Shown one piece after another: positions 51,883 through 61,174 of a DNA stretch of 64,000 nt. The stretch covers positions 1,798,001-1,862,000 of the forward strand of contig NC_008228.1 of assembly GCF_000014225.1 (NCBI RefSeq), in the 5' to 3' direction. Below the pieces are notes generated by a model. It did not search any database, had not been told where the DNA came from, and saw nothing but the letters and a program-made list of their open reading frames with translations. Every line of letters begins with the position of its first letter. Positions within the stretch are counted from its first letter, which is position 1. Origin of the DNA: Paraglaciecola sp. T6c (GTDB lineage: Bacteria; Pseudomonadota; Gammaproteobacteria; Enterobacterales; Alteromonadaceae). The position numbers and the translations under genes were made by a program.

Positions 51883-53061
51883 GTGGTAGCGACTCAGGCA
51901 GCATTTTCCAGAGGCAATCTGGTGATGCTGTCTTTAACTTTCTTTTTGTATTTTGGTCAACTCGGGGTACTGGTCCCTTATCTGGGCGTGTTCCTTGACG
52001 GTCGAGGATTTAGCTCCCAAGAGATAGGTGAGTTATTTGCGCTTATTACCCTGATGCGCATTATTGGGCCGAATTTGTTTGCTGCTTTTGCTGACAAGTC
52101 AGGCAAGTCTCTGCGCATTCTGCAGTTCGGGGCGTTTCTTACTTTTGCTACATTTTGTTCCATCTTTTGGTTAAACAGCTTTTGGGGACTCACCGTCGCG
52201 TTTGGTTTGATGATGCTGTTTTTTACCGCGATTGCGCCACAAACTGAAGTGATTACCCTTGGCAGCGTGCGTGGAGACGCGACTAAATATAGTCATGTGC
52301 GCTTATGGGGAAGCATAGGCTTTATTGTACTGACAGTGTTGGCGGGTAAACTTATTGATGTGTTCTCGAGTGAGGCGCCTATCTATCTGAGTGGTGCTGT
52401 GCTGCTAGGATTGTTTTTGATCACGCTTGGCTTAAAGGAAGCTAGCGCCAGCGACCGCACACTGACTAGCGGTGAATCGATTTGGAAAAAAGTGCGCACA
52501 AAAGTGTTTGTTGGCTTTATTGTGTCCTCGACATTGATCCAAGTAAGCTTTGGCCCTTATTACGGTTTCTTTGCATTGTACGCGAGAGATTTAGCTTACA
52601 CTGGCCAAGAAACGGGAGCCTTGATCGCCTTGGGTGTTGCGGCAGAAGTAATCATATTTTTACTCGCTGGGAAGCTGATTAGTCGCTTTGGTGTTAAGTG
52701 GACATTGTTAGTCAGTATGCTTCTTACTGCATTACGCTGGTATCTGTTGGCTGTTGCTGCGCAGCATTGGCCTGCATTGGTCGTCAGTCAGATGCTCCAC
52801 GCATTTAGTTTTGGGTTGATTCACGCCGCTTCAATTAACTTTATTCACCATTATTTTGGCCATCAGTTTCGTAGCCAAGGACAAGCTTTATACACCAGCA
52901 TCGGATTTGGTGTAGGGGGAGCGGCAGGCAACTTCGGCGCTGGATTGATATGGGATCAGGGGCAGGGGGCGGAAATCGCTTTTACAATCGCTACCGTATT
53001 CGCGTTATTAGGCGCTGCTATGGTCGCCTGTATTCCTAGCCGATATATGCCGAAACAGTGA
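51883..53061 (+). CDS. MFS transporter (HcaT/PhpP-like)
   Basis: 392 residues from GTG 51883, 8 bp after aroC; start uncertain because the next Met is residue 15. About 12 membrane helices; PYLGVFLDGRGFSSQEIGELFAL and HVRLWGSIGFIVLT resemble the MFS subfamily of 3-phenylpropionate/nucleoside-type porters. Often placed directly after aroC in this group. Substrate unknown. Confidence 0.82.
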   Translation: MVATQAAFSRGNLVMLSLTFFLYFGQLGVLVPYLGVFLDGRGFSSQEIGELFALITLMRIIGPNLFAAFADKSGKSLRILQFGAFLTFATFCSIFWLNSFWGLTVAFGLMMLFFTAIAPQTEVITLGSVRGDATKYSHVRLWGSIGFIVLTVLAGKLIDVFSSEAPIYLSGAVLLGLFLITLGLKEASASDRTLTSGESIWKKVRTKVFVGFIVSSTLIQVSFGPYYGFFALYARDLAYTGQETGALIALGVAAEVIIFLLAGKLISRFGVKWTLLVSMLLTALRWYLLAVAAQHWPALVVSQMLHAFSFGLIHAASINFIHHYFGHQFRSQGQALYTSIGFGVGGAAGNFGAGLIWDQGQGAEIAFTIATVFALLGAAMVACIPSRYMPKQ

Positions 53062-53380
53062 CTTTCTAGGCGTAGTAATCTGCGCTGTTCTAAGCCTTGT
53101 TATTAACATGCTTTTTACATGTGCGTGAGAGCGTATGTATTTGATTTCATATCGATAAAGAAGAGCTCGTAAGACCAGTGAAATTGATAATAATGGTTGA
53201 CGTTACTGTGAGGGGTGTTATTCTAATCGCGCTTGAAAGTACGTTTGATATTTATGCACACTGTTTCGATGTTCCATTGTAGTACCTCGTCTTGTATATC
53301 ATAAGTAATAGCAACACGCTTCAGCAAACCTCGCCTTGAAAAAGGTTTTTTTATTACTCTTGAAAATTATAGGAAAGACT
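53062..53380. other. Long leader region of the cold-shock gene
   Basis: No gene is seen in these 319 bp. An AT-rich, potentially structured leader of this length before a csp gene is common, and such leaders can fold as RNA thermosensors. I cannot point to a specific cold box. Confidence 0.35.
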
Positions 53381-53587
53381 ATGTCTACTACTACTGGTAC
53401 AGTTAAATGGTTCAACGAATCTAAAGGTTTTGGTTTCATTCAGCAAGAAAATGGTCCTGACGTATTTGCTCACTTCCGTGCAATTACTGGTACTGGCTTC
53501 AAAACACTAGCTGAAGGCCAAAAAGTTGAGTTCACTGTAACTCAAGGCCAAAAAGGTCCTCAAGCAGAGAATATCGTAGTACTTTAA
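53381..53587 (+). CDS. Cold-shock domain protein (CspA family)
   Basis: 68 residues from the ATG at 53381 with AGGA 6 bp upstream; an open frame further upstream is not part of the conserved protein. [18 protein letters not shown] contains RNP1 (KGFGFI), and DVFAHF is RNP2. A single OB-fold RNA chaperone that melts mRNA structure at low temperature. Closed by a strong terminator. Confidence 0.95.
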   Translation: MSTTTGTVKWFNESKGFGFIQQENGPDVFAHFRAITGTGFKTLAEGQKVEFTVTQGQKGPQAENIVVL

Positions 53588-53617
53588 TTCAAGCTTGCTT
53601 GATTAAATACGAATTCC

Positions 53618-53650
53618 AAAAAAAGGCAAACTTCTAGTTTGCCTTTTTTT
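53618..53650. terminator. Bidirectional rho-independent terminator after the csp gene
   Basis: A-run, GGCAAAC-TTCTA-GTTTGCC, then seven T. Usable from both sides between the csp gene and the convergent asparaginase gene. Confidence 0.92.
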
Positions 53651-53713
53651 ATGCTTGAAATTCAGTCTTTTGGTATAGGTCAGGCCTCAATAGAATCGAC
53701 CCATGCATGGCTG

Positions 53714-54721
53714 TTAGACAGTCAGCTCACCCTTAAGGTTACTGGTGAGTCTTTGTTTCATTTCTGACACACTTAAAGTTTTGCTCAGAAGGTAATGCAG
53801 TTTCGCGAGTGCAGCTTCTGGTGTCATGTCTCCTCCTGAAAGTACCCCCACATCCTGTAGAACATTACCATTGGCATAACCGGACATATTGACTTTGCCG
53901 CGCAGGCATTGGGTACAGTTAACGATTAAAATGCCGTTGTCATTGGCTTGCTTGAGTTCATTCAACAACGCTGGGTTTTGCGGCGCGTTCCCTACACCGT
54001 AACTAAGTAAAATAAGGGCTTTCACTGGCTGTTGCAGAATGTTGCGTATCACTTCTGCGCTGATCCCTGGATATAAGCTAACCACGCCCACCGGTTGAGG
54101 TGTAACGCTGCTCACGACCAGAGGTTGCTGATCAATCGGTGTGACTTTCCCTGCTTTTACCTCAATGTTAATACCAGCTTTAAGCAGCATCGGAAAATTG
54201 GGTGAGCCAAATGCATCGAAACCGTCAGCGTCTAATTTTCGACTCCGATTACCGCGAAATAGCTTATTGTTGAAGTACAAGCTCACTTCAGGAATAGGGT
54301 AGTTAGCCGCCAAATAAAGGGCGTTTAGTAAGTTCTCTTGGCCATCAGATCGTAATTGCGCTAACGGTATTTGCGAGCCAGTGACAATAACCGGTTTACC
54401 TAGGTTTTCCAGCATAAACGACAGCACGGACGCGGTGTATGCCATGGTATCAGTGCCGTGTAGAATGATAAAACCGTCATAATCTTGATAATTTTGCTTT
54501 ATGTCATCCGCTATTTGTTGCCAATCTTTTGGACTCATATCCGCAGAATCGATCAAGCTATGATATTCATTGATGGTGAAATCAGGCATTTCTTGACGAT
54601 GAAATTCAGGCATCTTTGCAATAGTTTCAGACAAGAACCCAGCTGCGGGCACATAACCTTTTGATGAGGGGCGCATGCCGATAGTGCCGCCCGTATAAGC
54701 AACATAGATTTGTTTTTTCAC
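53714..54721 (-). CDS. ansA: Cytoplasmic type I L-asparaginase
   Basis: 335 residues from GTG 54721 (VKKQIYVAYTGGTIGM); E. coli AnsA is of similar size, so an upstream TTG at 54763 is unlikely. First active-site Thr in YTGGTIGM, second in FIILHGTDTMAYTASVLSF, then GSQIPLAQLRSDGQENLLNA. Hydrolyses asparagine to aspartate and ammonia. No signal peptide, consistent with the low-affinity cytosolic type. Confidence 0.93.
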   Translation of the reverse strand: MKKQIYVAYTGGTIGMRPSSKGYVPAAGFLSETIAKMPEFHRQEMPDFTINEYHSLIDSADMSPKDWQQIADDIKQNYQDYDGFIILHGTDTMAYTASVLSFMLENLGKPVIVTGSQIPLAQLRSDGQENLLNALYLAANYPIPEVSLYFNNKLFRGNRSRKLDADGFDAFGSPNFPMLLKAGINIEVKAGKVTPIDQQPLVVSSVTPQPVGVVSLYPGISAEVIRNILQQPVKALILLSYGVGNAPQNPALLNELKQANDNGILIVNCTQCLRGKVNMSGYANGNVLQDVGVLSGGDMTPEAALAKLHYLLSKTLSVSEMKQRLTSNLKGELTV

Positions 54722-54836
54722 TTTAAAACTCGTAAGACTTAATTTAAGCGAATTGTAACCCAATAACTGGGCAAAAACCCTCTGAGAAAAGCGCTTAGCA
54801 CAAACCGCTTAACATAAACCGCTTAATGCAAAGTGG

Positions 54837-55823
54837 TTAGGGTAAGGCCTTAACGCCCTCTGTTGGCGTGACATTGTTTGCAAACGCTTGGGGATAGAGC
54901 TGACGAGCTGGCAGGTTTTCAAATGAGGCAAGCAGCTCCGTGAAAACAGGTGCCCCGAGTAATCCATCTAGGTCATTCATTACTTGCGCAGCACTAGCGT
55001 ATTGCTCATTACAGCAGAATTGATACTGGCTAATCAATTTGCTGAGCCGAGTATGGTGTTGTTCAGCCAATGCTTTATCTGCAAGTATGAAAAAATAAGC
55101 ACTGCCCCAATAAGCGGCAGGGTATTGTTTTTGGCTCATTAATCGCCTAGCAATAGAGGCTGGCGTTAAGTCGCTGTTGAACCATTTCAAATGAGGGGCT
55201 ATTTTATTTTGGTAATTTTGCTCCAACGAACCCTCAAGTATCCCTGCGTTCGCCATGATTTGATACTGCATAAAACTAGCGAATCCCTCGGCAAGCCAAG
55301 CATAGTTTCCGCCCAGATAGGGAAGCGCTAAATGGCTTATTTCGTGATAAATCGTCCAATCGCGAATGAATTTATCTTGCTGAAAACGGCTGTCCACGTG
55401 TAAATAGATACGCTGAGGTTTATCCCGTCGCGTGTAAGCCCAAGGTACAGGTTGATTAGATTTTTTAGGCACCAGATGAAATATTAAGCGTGATGGGTAC
55501 ACCCCTAAGGTATCTCGGGTGGCATTGACGCCTGTTTTCACCCATTGCTTTAATTTTTCTTTATCAGCGGCATTGAAACGCTTAAATCCGTGGATCTCAA
55601 ACTGATCGAACTGCCCTGCATTTATTTGTCTTATTCTGCTTTCAACACGCTCTACTCGCGCGCTCTGGGTGTCTTCAAGCAAGGGGGCAGTCATTGCTTG
55701 GGTATCGAACAAAACAGCCAATAAGAGCAAATTAAAGCACAAAGAGCGGCGTCGAGGACTGCGGATAACCCGCGTGGAGTTGGGGGCGAGGCCCCCTGAA
55801 ATTAGCTTTGCAGCGGATAGCAT
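54837..55823 (-). CDS. Exported gluzincin-type metallopeptidase
   Basis: 328 residues. A basic N-region leads to a hydrophobic signal segment (about 28-45). The zinc site is IYHEISHLALPYLGGNYAWLAEGFASFM: HExxH plus the downstream Glu (AEG), the gluzincin pattern seen in M1/M61-like enzymes. The domain is shorter than full M1 peptidases. Six bp separate it from the dienelactone hydrolase gene upstream, so the two are likely co-transcribed. Substrate unknown. Confidence 0.78.
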   Translation of the reverse strand: MLSAAKLISGGLAPNSTRVIRSPRRRSLCFNLLLLAVLFDTQAMTAPLLEDTQSARVERVESRIRQINAGQFDQFEIHGFKRFNAADKEKLKQWVKTGVNATRDTLGVYPSRLIFHLVPKKSNQPVPWAYTRRDKPQRIYLHVDSRFQQDKFIRDWTIYHEISHLALPYLGGNYAWLAEGFASFMQYQIMANAGILEGSLEQNYQNKIAPHLKWFNSDLTPASIARRLMSQKQYPAAYWGSAYFFILADKALAEQHHTRLSKLISQYQFCCNEQYASAAQVMNDLDGLLGAPVFTELLASFENLPARQLYPQAFANNVTPTEGVKALP

Positions 55824-55829
55824 TGAAGA

Positions 55830-56567
55830 TCAACTCAGGCAGCGGTTGAACATCTGTATCGCCATTTGGTAACACTCAAGAGCTAGAGCAGGATCGTATC
55901 TGTCACCTTCATCGCGCATAAATGCATGCTGGGCATTGAGCTCATGCCAAGTGAAGTTGAGGTTGTGATCTTGCATAGTGGCGTTGATCAGTTCTCTGCC
56001 TTCTCGGGATACGTGTGGGTCTTGTTTGCCAAAAATCATACACAGCTCAGCTTTAATTTTGGGGCATTGGCTCAAGGAGTCATTGCCATGAGCACAGGGT
56101 AAGGTGTTGGAGTGAATGTCTGTTGGGTATAAACAAAAGGCGCCGTCTACTCTTGGGTTCAAAGCAGCCCTAAAGGCAAGATGGCCACCAATACACACGC
56201 CCATAGAGCCCACCTTTGCATTGCAGTAGGTCTGTGAATCGATGAAGTTGAGCATGCTTTGGGTGTCGCTGTCGTGTTGCTCCAAAGGCTTGGCGAATTT
56301 ATCCGCATTGCCTTTGTCTTTACCTATATCATCATAGGCAAGTACGGTCCCGGCTGGATTTAGCTCATGAAACACCTCGGGTACTAACACAACAAATCCG
56401 TGTCCTGCTAGCAGTTTGGCGCTGCGCGTTATTGGTGCTGTTTCTTGAAATATCTCAGAATAAAAGATAATGCTAGGATAAGCGCCAGCACTGACAGGTC
56501 GGTAAATTGACGTTTGCATATTGCCACTTGGCGTAGAAATAACGGCTTGATGAGATTGAATGATCAT
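55830..56567 (-). CDS. Dienelactone hydrolase family protein
   Basis: 245 residues, alpha/beta hydrolase. Nucleophile elbow GSMGVCIGGHLAF with Cys as in dienelactone hydrolases; acid residue region FGKQDPHVS; His in LNAQHAFMRDEGDRYDP. Cytoplasmic. Substrates of this family range from dienelactone to other esters; the context with a metallopeptidase does not narrow it. Confidence 0.88.
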   Translation of the reverse strand: MIIQSHQAVISTPSGNMQTSIYRPVSAGAYPSIIFYSEIFQETAPITRSAKLLAGHGFVVLVPEVFHELNPAGTVLAYDDIGKDKGNADKFAKPLEQHDSDTQSMLNFIDSQTYCNAKVGSMGVCIGGHLAFRAALNPRVDGAFCLYPTDIHSNTLPCAHGNDSLSQCPKIKAELCMIFGKQDPHVSREGRELINATMQDHNLNFTWHELNAQHAFMRDEGDRYDPALALECYQMAIQMFNRCLS

Positions 56568-56713
56568 AGCTGATTGAAGTCACTGAATAAGGGTAGGCCT
56601 AAGAGTAAATCAAGGAAGGCTATCTTTGAAGAAAAAGATAGTATCGGCTGTGCAGGTGACCAGTAAAGCTGCTACATTAACGCCCGCAAAAATAATCTAA
56701 CTGGAGTGGAACG

Positions 56714-56995
56714 ATGTTTAACGTAAATGAATATTTTGAAGGTAACGTAAAATCTATCGCATTTGACACAGCAGTGGGTAACTCTACGTTAGGTGTTATG
56801 GCGCCTGGTGAGTATGAGTTTGCCACCTCACAGCATGAAACCATGAGCGTAGTCAGCGGTGCAATGACCGTTTTATTACCAGGCGAAAGTGAGTGGAAAA
56901 CCCTTACCGCCGGTCAAGTGTTCACAGTAGATGCTAACGTGAAATTCAAAGCGCAAGTGTCAGTGAATACTGCTTACCTTTGTGACTATGTATAG
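56714..56995 (+). CDS. ppnP: Pyrimidine/purine nucleoside phosphorylase
   Basis: 93 residues, matching PpnP (YaiE) of about 94. Single cupin: [58 protein letters not shown], ending AYLCDYV. It splits several nucleosides with phosphate to base and ribose-1-phosphate. Confidence 0.94.
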   Translation: MFNVNEYFEGNVKSIAFDTAVGNSTLGVMAPGEYEFATSQHETMSVVSGAMTVLLPGESEWKTLTAGQVFTVDANVKFKAQVSVNTAYLCDYV

Positions 56996-57035
56996 TTGCT
57001 AAGAAACTAACTGTCGGTAAAGGCGAATAACGAAC

Positions 57036-57383
57036 ATGCAAAAAACGGTTAAGAAGCTCGATAACAATGTGATAAAAGCGTTGACCATTGTTTGTGAGCA
57101 AGCCAAACGAGAGGTGCCGGGCTTTGAATGGATTACCCATACAGCTAGCTACGACCGCTTCCCTGGTAGTTTAGCGGTCATTTGCGTGTTCAATACTCAG
57201 GCCTCGTTAGAACAAGCACAAATGCATGAACAGGATGTGTATTTGCGCCGCCAAATCCAAGCGCAATTGCTCAAGGTGGGGATTAAGTTGAAAGATGCTC
57301 GTCATCATGTGCGTTATGACACTGAGCAAGCATGTGAAGCGCAGAACAATGGCAATTGGCAGCTGCGTTTAAAGCAACACTGA
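57036..57383 (+). CDS. Conserved hypothetical protein
   Basis: 115 residues, no signal peptide. NNVIKALTIVCEQAKREVPGFEWITHTASYDRFPGSLAVICVF followed by a helical, basic second half. It looks like a compact alpha-beta protein conserved in marine gammaproteobacteria, but I cannot name a function. It follows ppnP by 40 bp on the same strand. Confidence 0.7.
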   Translation: MQKTVKKLDNNVIKALTIVCEQAKREVPGFEWITHTASYDRFPGSLAVICVFNTQASLEQAQMHEQDVYLRRQIQAQLLKVGIKLKDARHHVRYDTEQACEAQNNGNWQLRLKQH

Positions 57384-57461
57384 CAGATTCGGTTTTATGT
57401 TTAGGTAGTCTTGCCTAGGCCATATATTTATACCCAACTATGACATGATAAGAGCTTCCCT

Positions 57462-57803
57462 TTGAATAAAAACGTACCCGGTGCAACGGTGACATTTCGT
57501 TTTTTGAACCTGGACAAGATGCAAGCGTTTACCTTGGTAAGAGAAGTTGAGGGGGCTCACTATGTCGCCGCAGATGTTGCAGGTAAATATGTTGGAAGCG
57601 TGGAACTTGCAGAGCAACGATTTGATGAATTAAACATATTTTTTGTTCGTCAGCAGATAAATATTGCCGAGTGCGATATTCATATTGCTGCGGTGTTAAA
57701 CCATAATGACCAGCAAGTAGCCGCGCCGCCGATGGTGAACAAGTTGCTAAAACACATCGACTGTCAATTGACGTTTTCTGTTATTAAAGGCGACCCAGTG
57801 TAA
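57462..57803 (+). CDS. Hypothetical protein
   Basis: 113 residues if started at TTG 57462; no ATG occurs until residue 21, and no strong ribosome site is seen, so the start is unsure. No signal peptide or known motif. Pattern of alternating strands (VTFRFLNLDKMQAFTLVREVEGAHYVAADV, CDIHIAAVLNH) suggests a small alpha-beta domain. Function unknown. Confidence 0.55.
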   Translation: MNKNVPGATVTFRFLNLDKMQAFTLVREVEGAHYVAADVAGKYVGSVELAEQRFDELNIFFVRQQINIAECDIHIAAVLNHNDQQVAAPPMVNKLLKHIDCQLTFSVIKGDPV

Positions 57804-57821
57804 AGTCGCCTTCTATTGTCG

Positions 57822-58454
57822 CTAGTGCTTATTCTTATTCGCCAAGCGGTCTATTATCGTTTTATGTTGGGGGAATTTTTCGAGTAGTGCTTCACGGTTT
57901 ATTTCTATCATATCTTCTTTTTCCCAACCGGGGGCTACCGCTTCACTGACCAAACCGTATGTGCCAGCAAGCAATTCAGCCGCTTTATAGGTTCCACCAG
58001 GAACGGCGAGTTGTAGTTGCTGACCGTTTTGGATATCAGGCCCAACGACCACTTTCTCGTATCGCCCATCAGGATAAATCATGTGATACGTGATTGGCGC
58101 ACCCATATGATAAAACTCAATGCCATCAGAGTGCTTGGTGTGAAAATGATCAATGTTGTTGTCGTCGGTCAGCATGTAGAAAATAGCCGTCATAGTGGTT
58201 CTGTCACCTCGAGGGGTCGTGACTTTGTCTCTGTGATTGGCTTTGAATGTTTGGCGAAAATATCCTCCTTCAAAATGATGAGATAACTTGAGCTGAGATA
58301 TGACTTGCTCTTTGCTCAGCTGGGGTACGGGGGGATTTGCTGCCATAAGCTCAGTGGTAAACATTGCGCTGCTTACTAGGCTAAGTGCTACCAGCGTTTT
58401 TTTAATCCTGAGAATAGCTGTTGATTTCGTTTTAGACGTTGCGTTGCGCTGCAT
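57822..58454 (-). CDS. Exported DUF985 cupin protein
   Basis: 210 residues. Signal peptide about 1-38 (LVALSLVSSAMFTTELMA). The remainder fits DUF985/cupin-5: LKLSHHFEGGYFRQTFKA, TAIFYMLTDDNNIDHFHTKHSDGIEFYHMG, LLAGTYGLVSEAVAPGWEKEDMIEI. The cluster of His in HFHTKHSD suits metal binding. Most DUF985 proteins are cytosolic, so the signal peptide is a variation. Enzymatic role unknown. Confidence 0.84.
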   Translation of the reverse strand: MQRNATSKTKSTAILRIKKTLVALSLVSSAMFTTELMAANPPVPQLSKEQVISQLKLSHHFEGGYFRQTFKANHRDKVTTPRGDRTTMTAIFYMLTDDNNIDHFHTKHSDGIEFYHMGAPITYHMIYPDGRYEKVVVGPDIQNGQQLQLAVPGGTYKAAELLAGTYGLVSEAVAPGWEKEDMIEINREALLEKFPQHKTIIDRLANKNKH

Positions 58455-58533
58455 GTTATCGTTTTTACCCTTGCTAGATGCGGTTTTTGTGTTGAGTATC
58501 TGAGGGAGCAGCTTAAATCTCGCGCCTGTCAGG

Positions 58534-58818
58534 TTATGATAGAGGTTGGACTGTTTCGTCCAAGGTTACTGTTTTGGCATCGACTCGATCAATTATTTTG
58601 ATTATGGTGGTTTGTACGGTTTCATCTTTGCGAATATCGTTGTCGCTACTGAAACTTTCCGTCATTGGCGCGGCGTCTTCTTGCTCTATAAAGCTCACTT
58701 CCACTTTACTTGCTAGCGCACTCGTTTCACCAAAATACTGAATACTGATTATAGGGTACCCGTGAAAGCCACGTTTGACCCGTTTCTCGATACGTTTTTG
58801 CGCTTTATCTAGGTTCAT
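58534..58818 (-). CDS. Hypothetical small protein
   Basis: 94 residues. Basic N-terminus (LDKAQKRIEKRVKRGFHGYPIISIQYFGET), then strands ending in a Thr/Asp-rich tail. No signal peptide or known motif. It looks like a compact beta protein conserved among related bacteria, but I cannot assign a function. Confidence 0.6.
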   Translation of the reverse strand: MNLDKAQKRIEKRVKRGFHGYPIISIQYFGETSALASKVEVSFIEQEDAAPMTESFSSDNDIRKDETVQTTIIKIIDRVDAKTVTLDETVQPLS

Positions 58819-58917
58819 TTTTTATCATCCGATAGGTAGATAGATTTTAAAATAGGCGTCACTAGTGTGATGTAGTTACTGCATTTGATGCTGCCATAAA
58901 TACTATAGCAATGTGTA

Positions 58918-59676
58918 TTATTCTACTATTCGAGTTTTCAAGTTGTAATAACACACATCTACATTGCCATTACCTTTGTAATGAAAAAATTCATTCTCCA
59001 ATGTGCGTCCGAGCGCTATGCGAGTGGTAACGGCGTCAGAGTGTTCATCTTGCACCTGAACGTCAACACGCTGCTGCGCCGGAATATCATTGGCAAGCCT
59101 AGCCCAGACTATTTTGGTGCGCTTTGTTGGGTCTTCAATTACCCCGCTGGGGACATTCATTGAGGCGCGTTTAATACGTTGTACATGGTGCATACCGTAA
59201 ATCACTTTTCCCAGCACACTCATGTTCCTATCAAGATGCCTTGGGGCTTGTCCGATGGCGATATAAAACTCGGAACTCGCGGTGTTAAGTCCATTGTTAC
59301 GGCCAAATGCAACCACACCCGGGCAGTGCAATAACCACTCTTGGTGAATTGATGGGTCGCGACCTGCAGCAAAACCGTTTAAGAAACCTGTTTGCGGAGC
59401 CATAAACTCGCCAGTTTGCACCAACACGAACGGGTCATCGTCAGCGTTGCCTAAGCCATTATAACTACGAGTTAGTTCCGCTGGCAGCTGTTTAGTGTGT
59501 TCATGAGGCCTACTTTCTGTAACATCTCCCCCTTGAGCTACAAAGCCGTCAATCACGCGATAGAAGTCTAAACCATCGTAAAAGCCGTCTTTGATGAGCC
59601 CCTTAAACTGCGCAACATTGATAGGGGACATGAACGGTGCCAGCTCCATAATAACGAGCCCTGAGTCCAGCTGCAT
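58918..59676 (-). CDS. Cyclophilin-type peptidyl-prolyl isomerase, 5' end cut off by a MITE-like insertion
   Basis: The first usable ATG (59676) gives 252 residues with the cyclophilin core: VIMELAPFMSPINVAQFKGLIKDGFYDGLDFYRVIDGFVAQGGD, CPGVVAFGRNNGLNTASSEFYIA. Coding clearly continues upstream to 59841 without a start codon. It encodes KYTFTAITLSIFTLFVSLFA (a signal peptide) and PQWRTPESINLVY, the conserved lead-in of secreted bacterial cyclophilins. At 59841 the frame meets a 265-bp element; an ATG lies just beyond it (60113). Removing the element and a TA duplication gives ATG CTT AAA TAC ACC in frame. The present product would lack export and its first strand, so the gene is probably impaired. 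Confidence 0.82.
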   Translation of the reverse strand: MQLDSGLVIMELAPFMSPINVAQFKGLIKDGFYDGLDFYRVIDGFVAQGGDVTESRPHEHTKQLPAELTRSYNGLGNADDDPFVLVQTGEFMAPQTGFLNGFAAGRDPSIHQEWLLHCPGVVAFGRNNGLNTASSEFYIAIGQAPRHLDRNMSVLGKVIYGMHHVQRIKRASMNVPSGVIEDPTKRTKIVWARLANDIPAQQRVDVQVQDEHSDAVTTRIALGRTLENEFFHYKGNGNVDVCYYNLKTRIVE

Positions 59677-59841
59677 ATAAACCAGATTTATTGATTCAGG
59701 TGTTCGCCATTGAGGTACGACGCGAGTTGAATTTTCTGTCTTGGCTACGCTGGCTACAGGGCTATTCGTTTGTGAGGACGTCGCAAATAGTGAAACGAAT
59801 AGAGTGAAAATACTAAGTGTGATGGCGGTGAAGGTGTATTT

Positions 59842-60106
59842 ATACCAACTCCATTAAATAATTAGCCACTCAGCGAAAATTTAAAGGGACTTAATCAAGG
59901 CGCTTGAATGAAGTAATAGTGGTTCTCTTTCGAGTTCGAGCAACGCTGAGAAAGTCCCTTTAAAATTCGCCCGGAGGGAATCCCCCTGCGGGTTCTGTAC
60001 TGCGTTCTCGGTATTTGAAAGGGAACAGCCATTACTGCACACCGACACCTTGTCCAAAACCCGCAGGATGAATTCTGAGAGGGCAATTATTTAATGGAAT
60101 TGGTAT
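59842..60106. mobile_element. MITE-like element, 265 bp
   Basis: Ends are imperfect terminal inverted repeats of about 26 bp: ATACCAACTCCATTAAATAA at the left and the reverse complement of ATACCAATTCCATTAAATAA at the right. Inside are two more perfect inverted pairs: AAAGGGACTT/AAGTCCCTTT (about 59884-59963) and CCTGCGGGTT/AACCCGCAGG. There is no transposase. A TA target duplication is compatible with both ends. Short AT-bounded termini and strong secondary structure are typical of non-autonomous elements mobilised in trans. Confidence 0.82.
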
Positions 60107-60151
60107 TAAGCATTGTTAAATTTATCTATTGGCGCAACAAGTTACGTTATA

Positions 60152-60181
60152 GAAACAAAAAACTCGCCGATTGGCGAGTTT
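60152..60181 (-). terminator. Terminator of the lip operon
   Basis: Perfect stem AACTCGCC / GGCGAGTT with a 4-base loop. On the minus strand it is followed by a T-rich tail; a T-run is also present on the plus side. It lies 30 bp after the end of lipA. Confidence 0.88.
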
Positions 60182-60211
60182 TGTTTTTATATGCAAACAG
60201 TAGCGTGATAA

Positions 60212-61174
60212 TTACTTAACTTCTACACCGGCTGCTTGCTTATCAGCATGGTAGCTTGAACGCACCATAGGGCCACATGCTGCGTGAGTAAAGCCGATCT
60301 CTTTCGCGATCACGCCAAGCTCGTCAAACTCCGTAGGATGCACATAACGCTTTAATGGGAAGTGGTGCTTACTCGGTTGTAGGTACTGACCAAGGGTAAG
60401 CATCTCAACATTGTGTGCGCGTAAGTCTTTAAGTACTTCTGCGATTTCTTCTTTGTTTTCGCCCATGCCCATCATTAAGCCTGATTTGGTGGGGATATCA
60501 GGATGTTGTTCTTTGAATTTCTTAAGCAAATCAAGTGACCACTGATAGTTTGCCCCAGGGCGACATTCACGGTAAAGGCGAGGGATGGTTTCCAAATTAT
60601 GATTAAACACATCTGGCACGCCGTTTTTAAGGATCTCTAATGCTTTGTCCATACGACCGCGAAAATCGGGTACAAGTACTTCAATTTTAGTCGTTGGACT
60701 GTGCTCGCGAATAGCGTTTATGCAATCAACAAAGTGTTGGGCGCCACCGTCACGTAAATCATCGCGATCCACAGAGGTGATAACCACATACTTAAGTTGC
60801 ATTTCAGCGATGGTCTTGGCTAATTTGACAGGCTCTTCTGCACTTGGAGGCAGTGGCTTGCCATGAGCAACATCACAAAACGGGCAGCGACGGGTGCATA
60901 TATCGCCCAAAATCATAAAGGTCGCAGTACCATGGTTAAAACATTCAGCAAGGTTGGGGCAACTTGCTTCTTCGCACACCGAGTGCAAATTGTTTTTACG
61001 CAATGTCTTTTTAATATGATCGATACGATCCGTGGTGCGCGGTAAGCGAATTTTAATCCACTCTGGTTTGCGCAACATCTCTGCCTTTTCAGTGGGCATG
61101 ATAGTGATCGGAATATGTTTAACTTTTTCATCATCCCGGAGTTTTTCTCCGGCTTGTGGACGTGCGTTACTCAT
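60212..61174 (-). CDS. lipA: Lipoyl synthase
   Basis: 320 residues from the ATG at 61174 (AAGG upstream), overlapping lipB by 8 bp; an in-frame upstream extension is not conserved. Two iron-sulfur clusters: [12 protein letters not shown] (auxiliary) and CTRRCPFC (radical-SAM). C-terminal RSSYHAD contains the Ser ligand. It inserts two sulfurs into octanoyl groups on carrier domains. Confidence 0.97.
   Translation of the reverse strand: MSNARPQAGEKLRDDEKVKHIPITIMPTEKAEMLRKPEWIKIRLPRTTDRIDHIKKTLRKNNLHSVCEEASCPNLAECFNHGTATFMILGDICTRRCPFCDVAHGKPLPPSAEEPVKLAKTIAEMQLKYVVITSVDRDDLRDGGAQHFVDCINAIREHSPTTKIEVLVPDFRGRMDKALEILKNGVPDVFNHNLETIPRLYRECRPGANYQWSLDLLKKFKEQHPDIPTKSGLMMGMGENKEEIAEVLKDLRAHNVEMLTLGQYLQPSKHHFPLKRYVHPTEFDELGVIAKEIGFTHAACGPMVRSSYHADKQAAGVEVK

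Noticed and set aside
59895-60086. Open frame inside the MITE-like element
   Set aside because: Made of the element's inverted repeats; no transposase motif and no protein-like composition.
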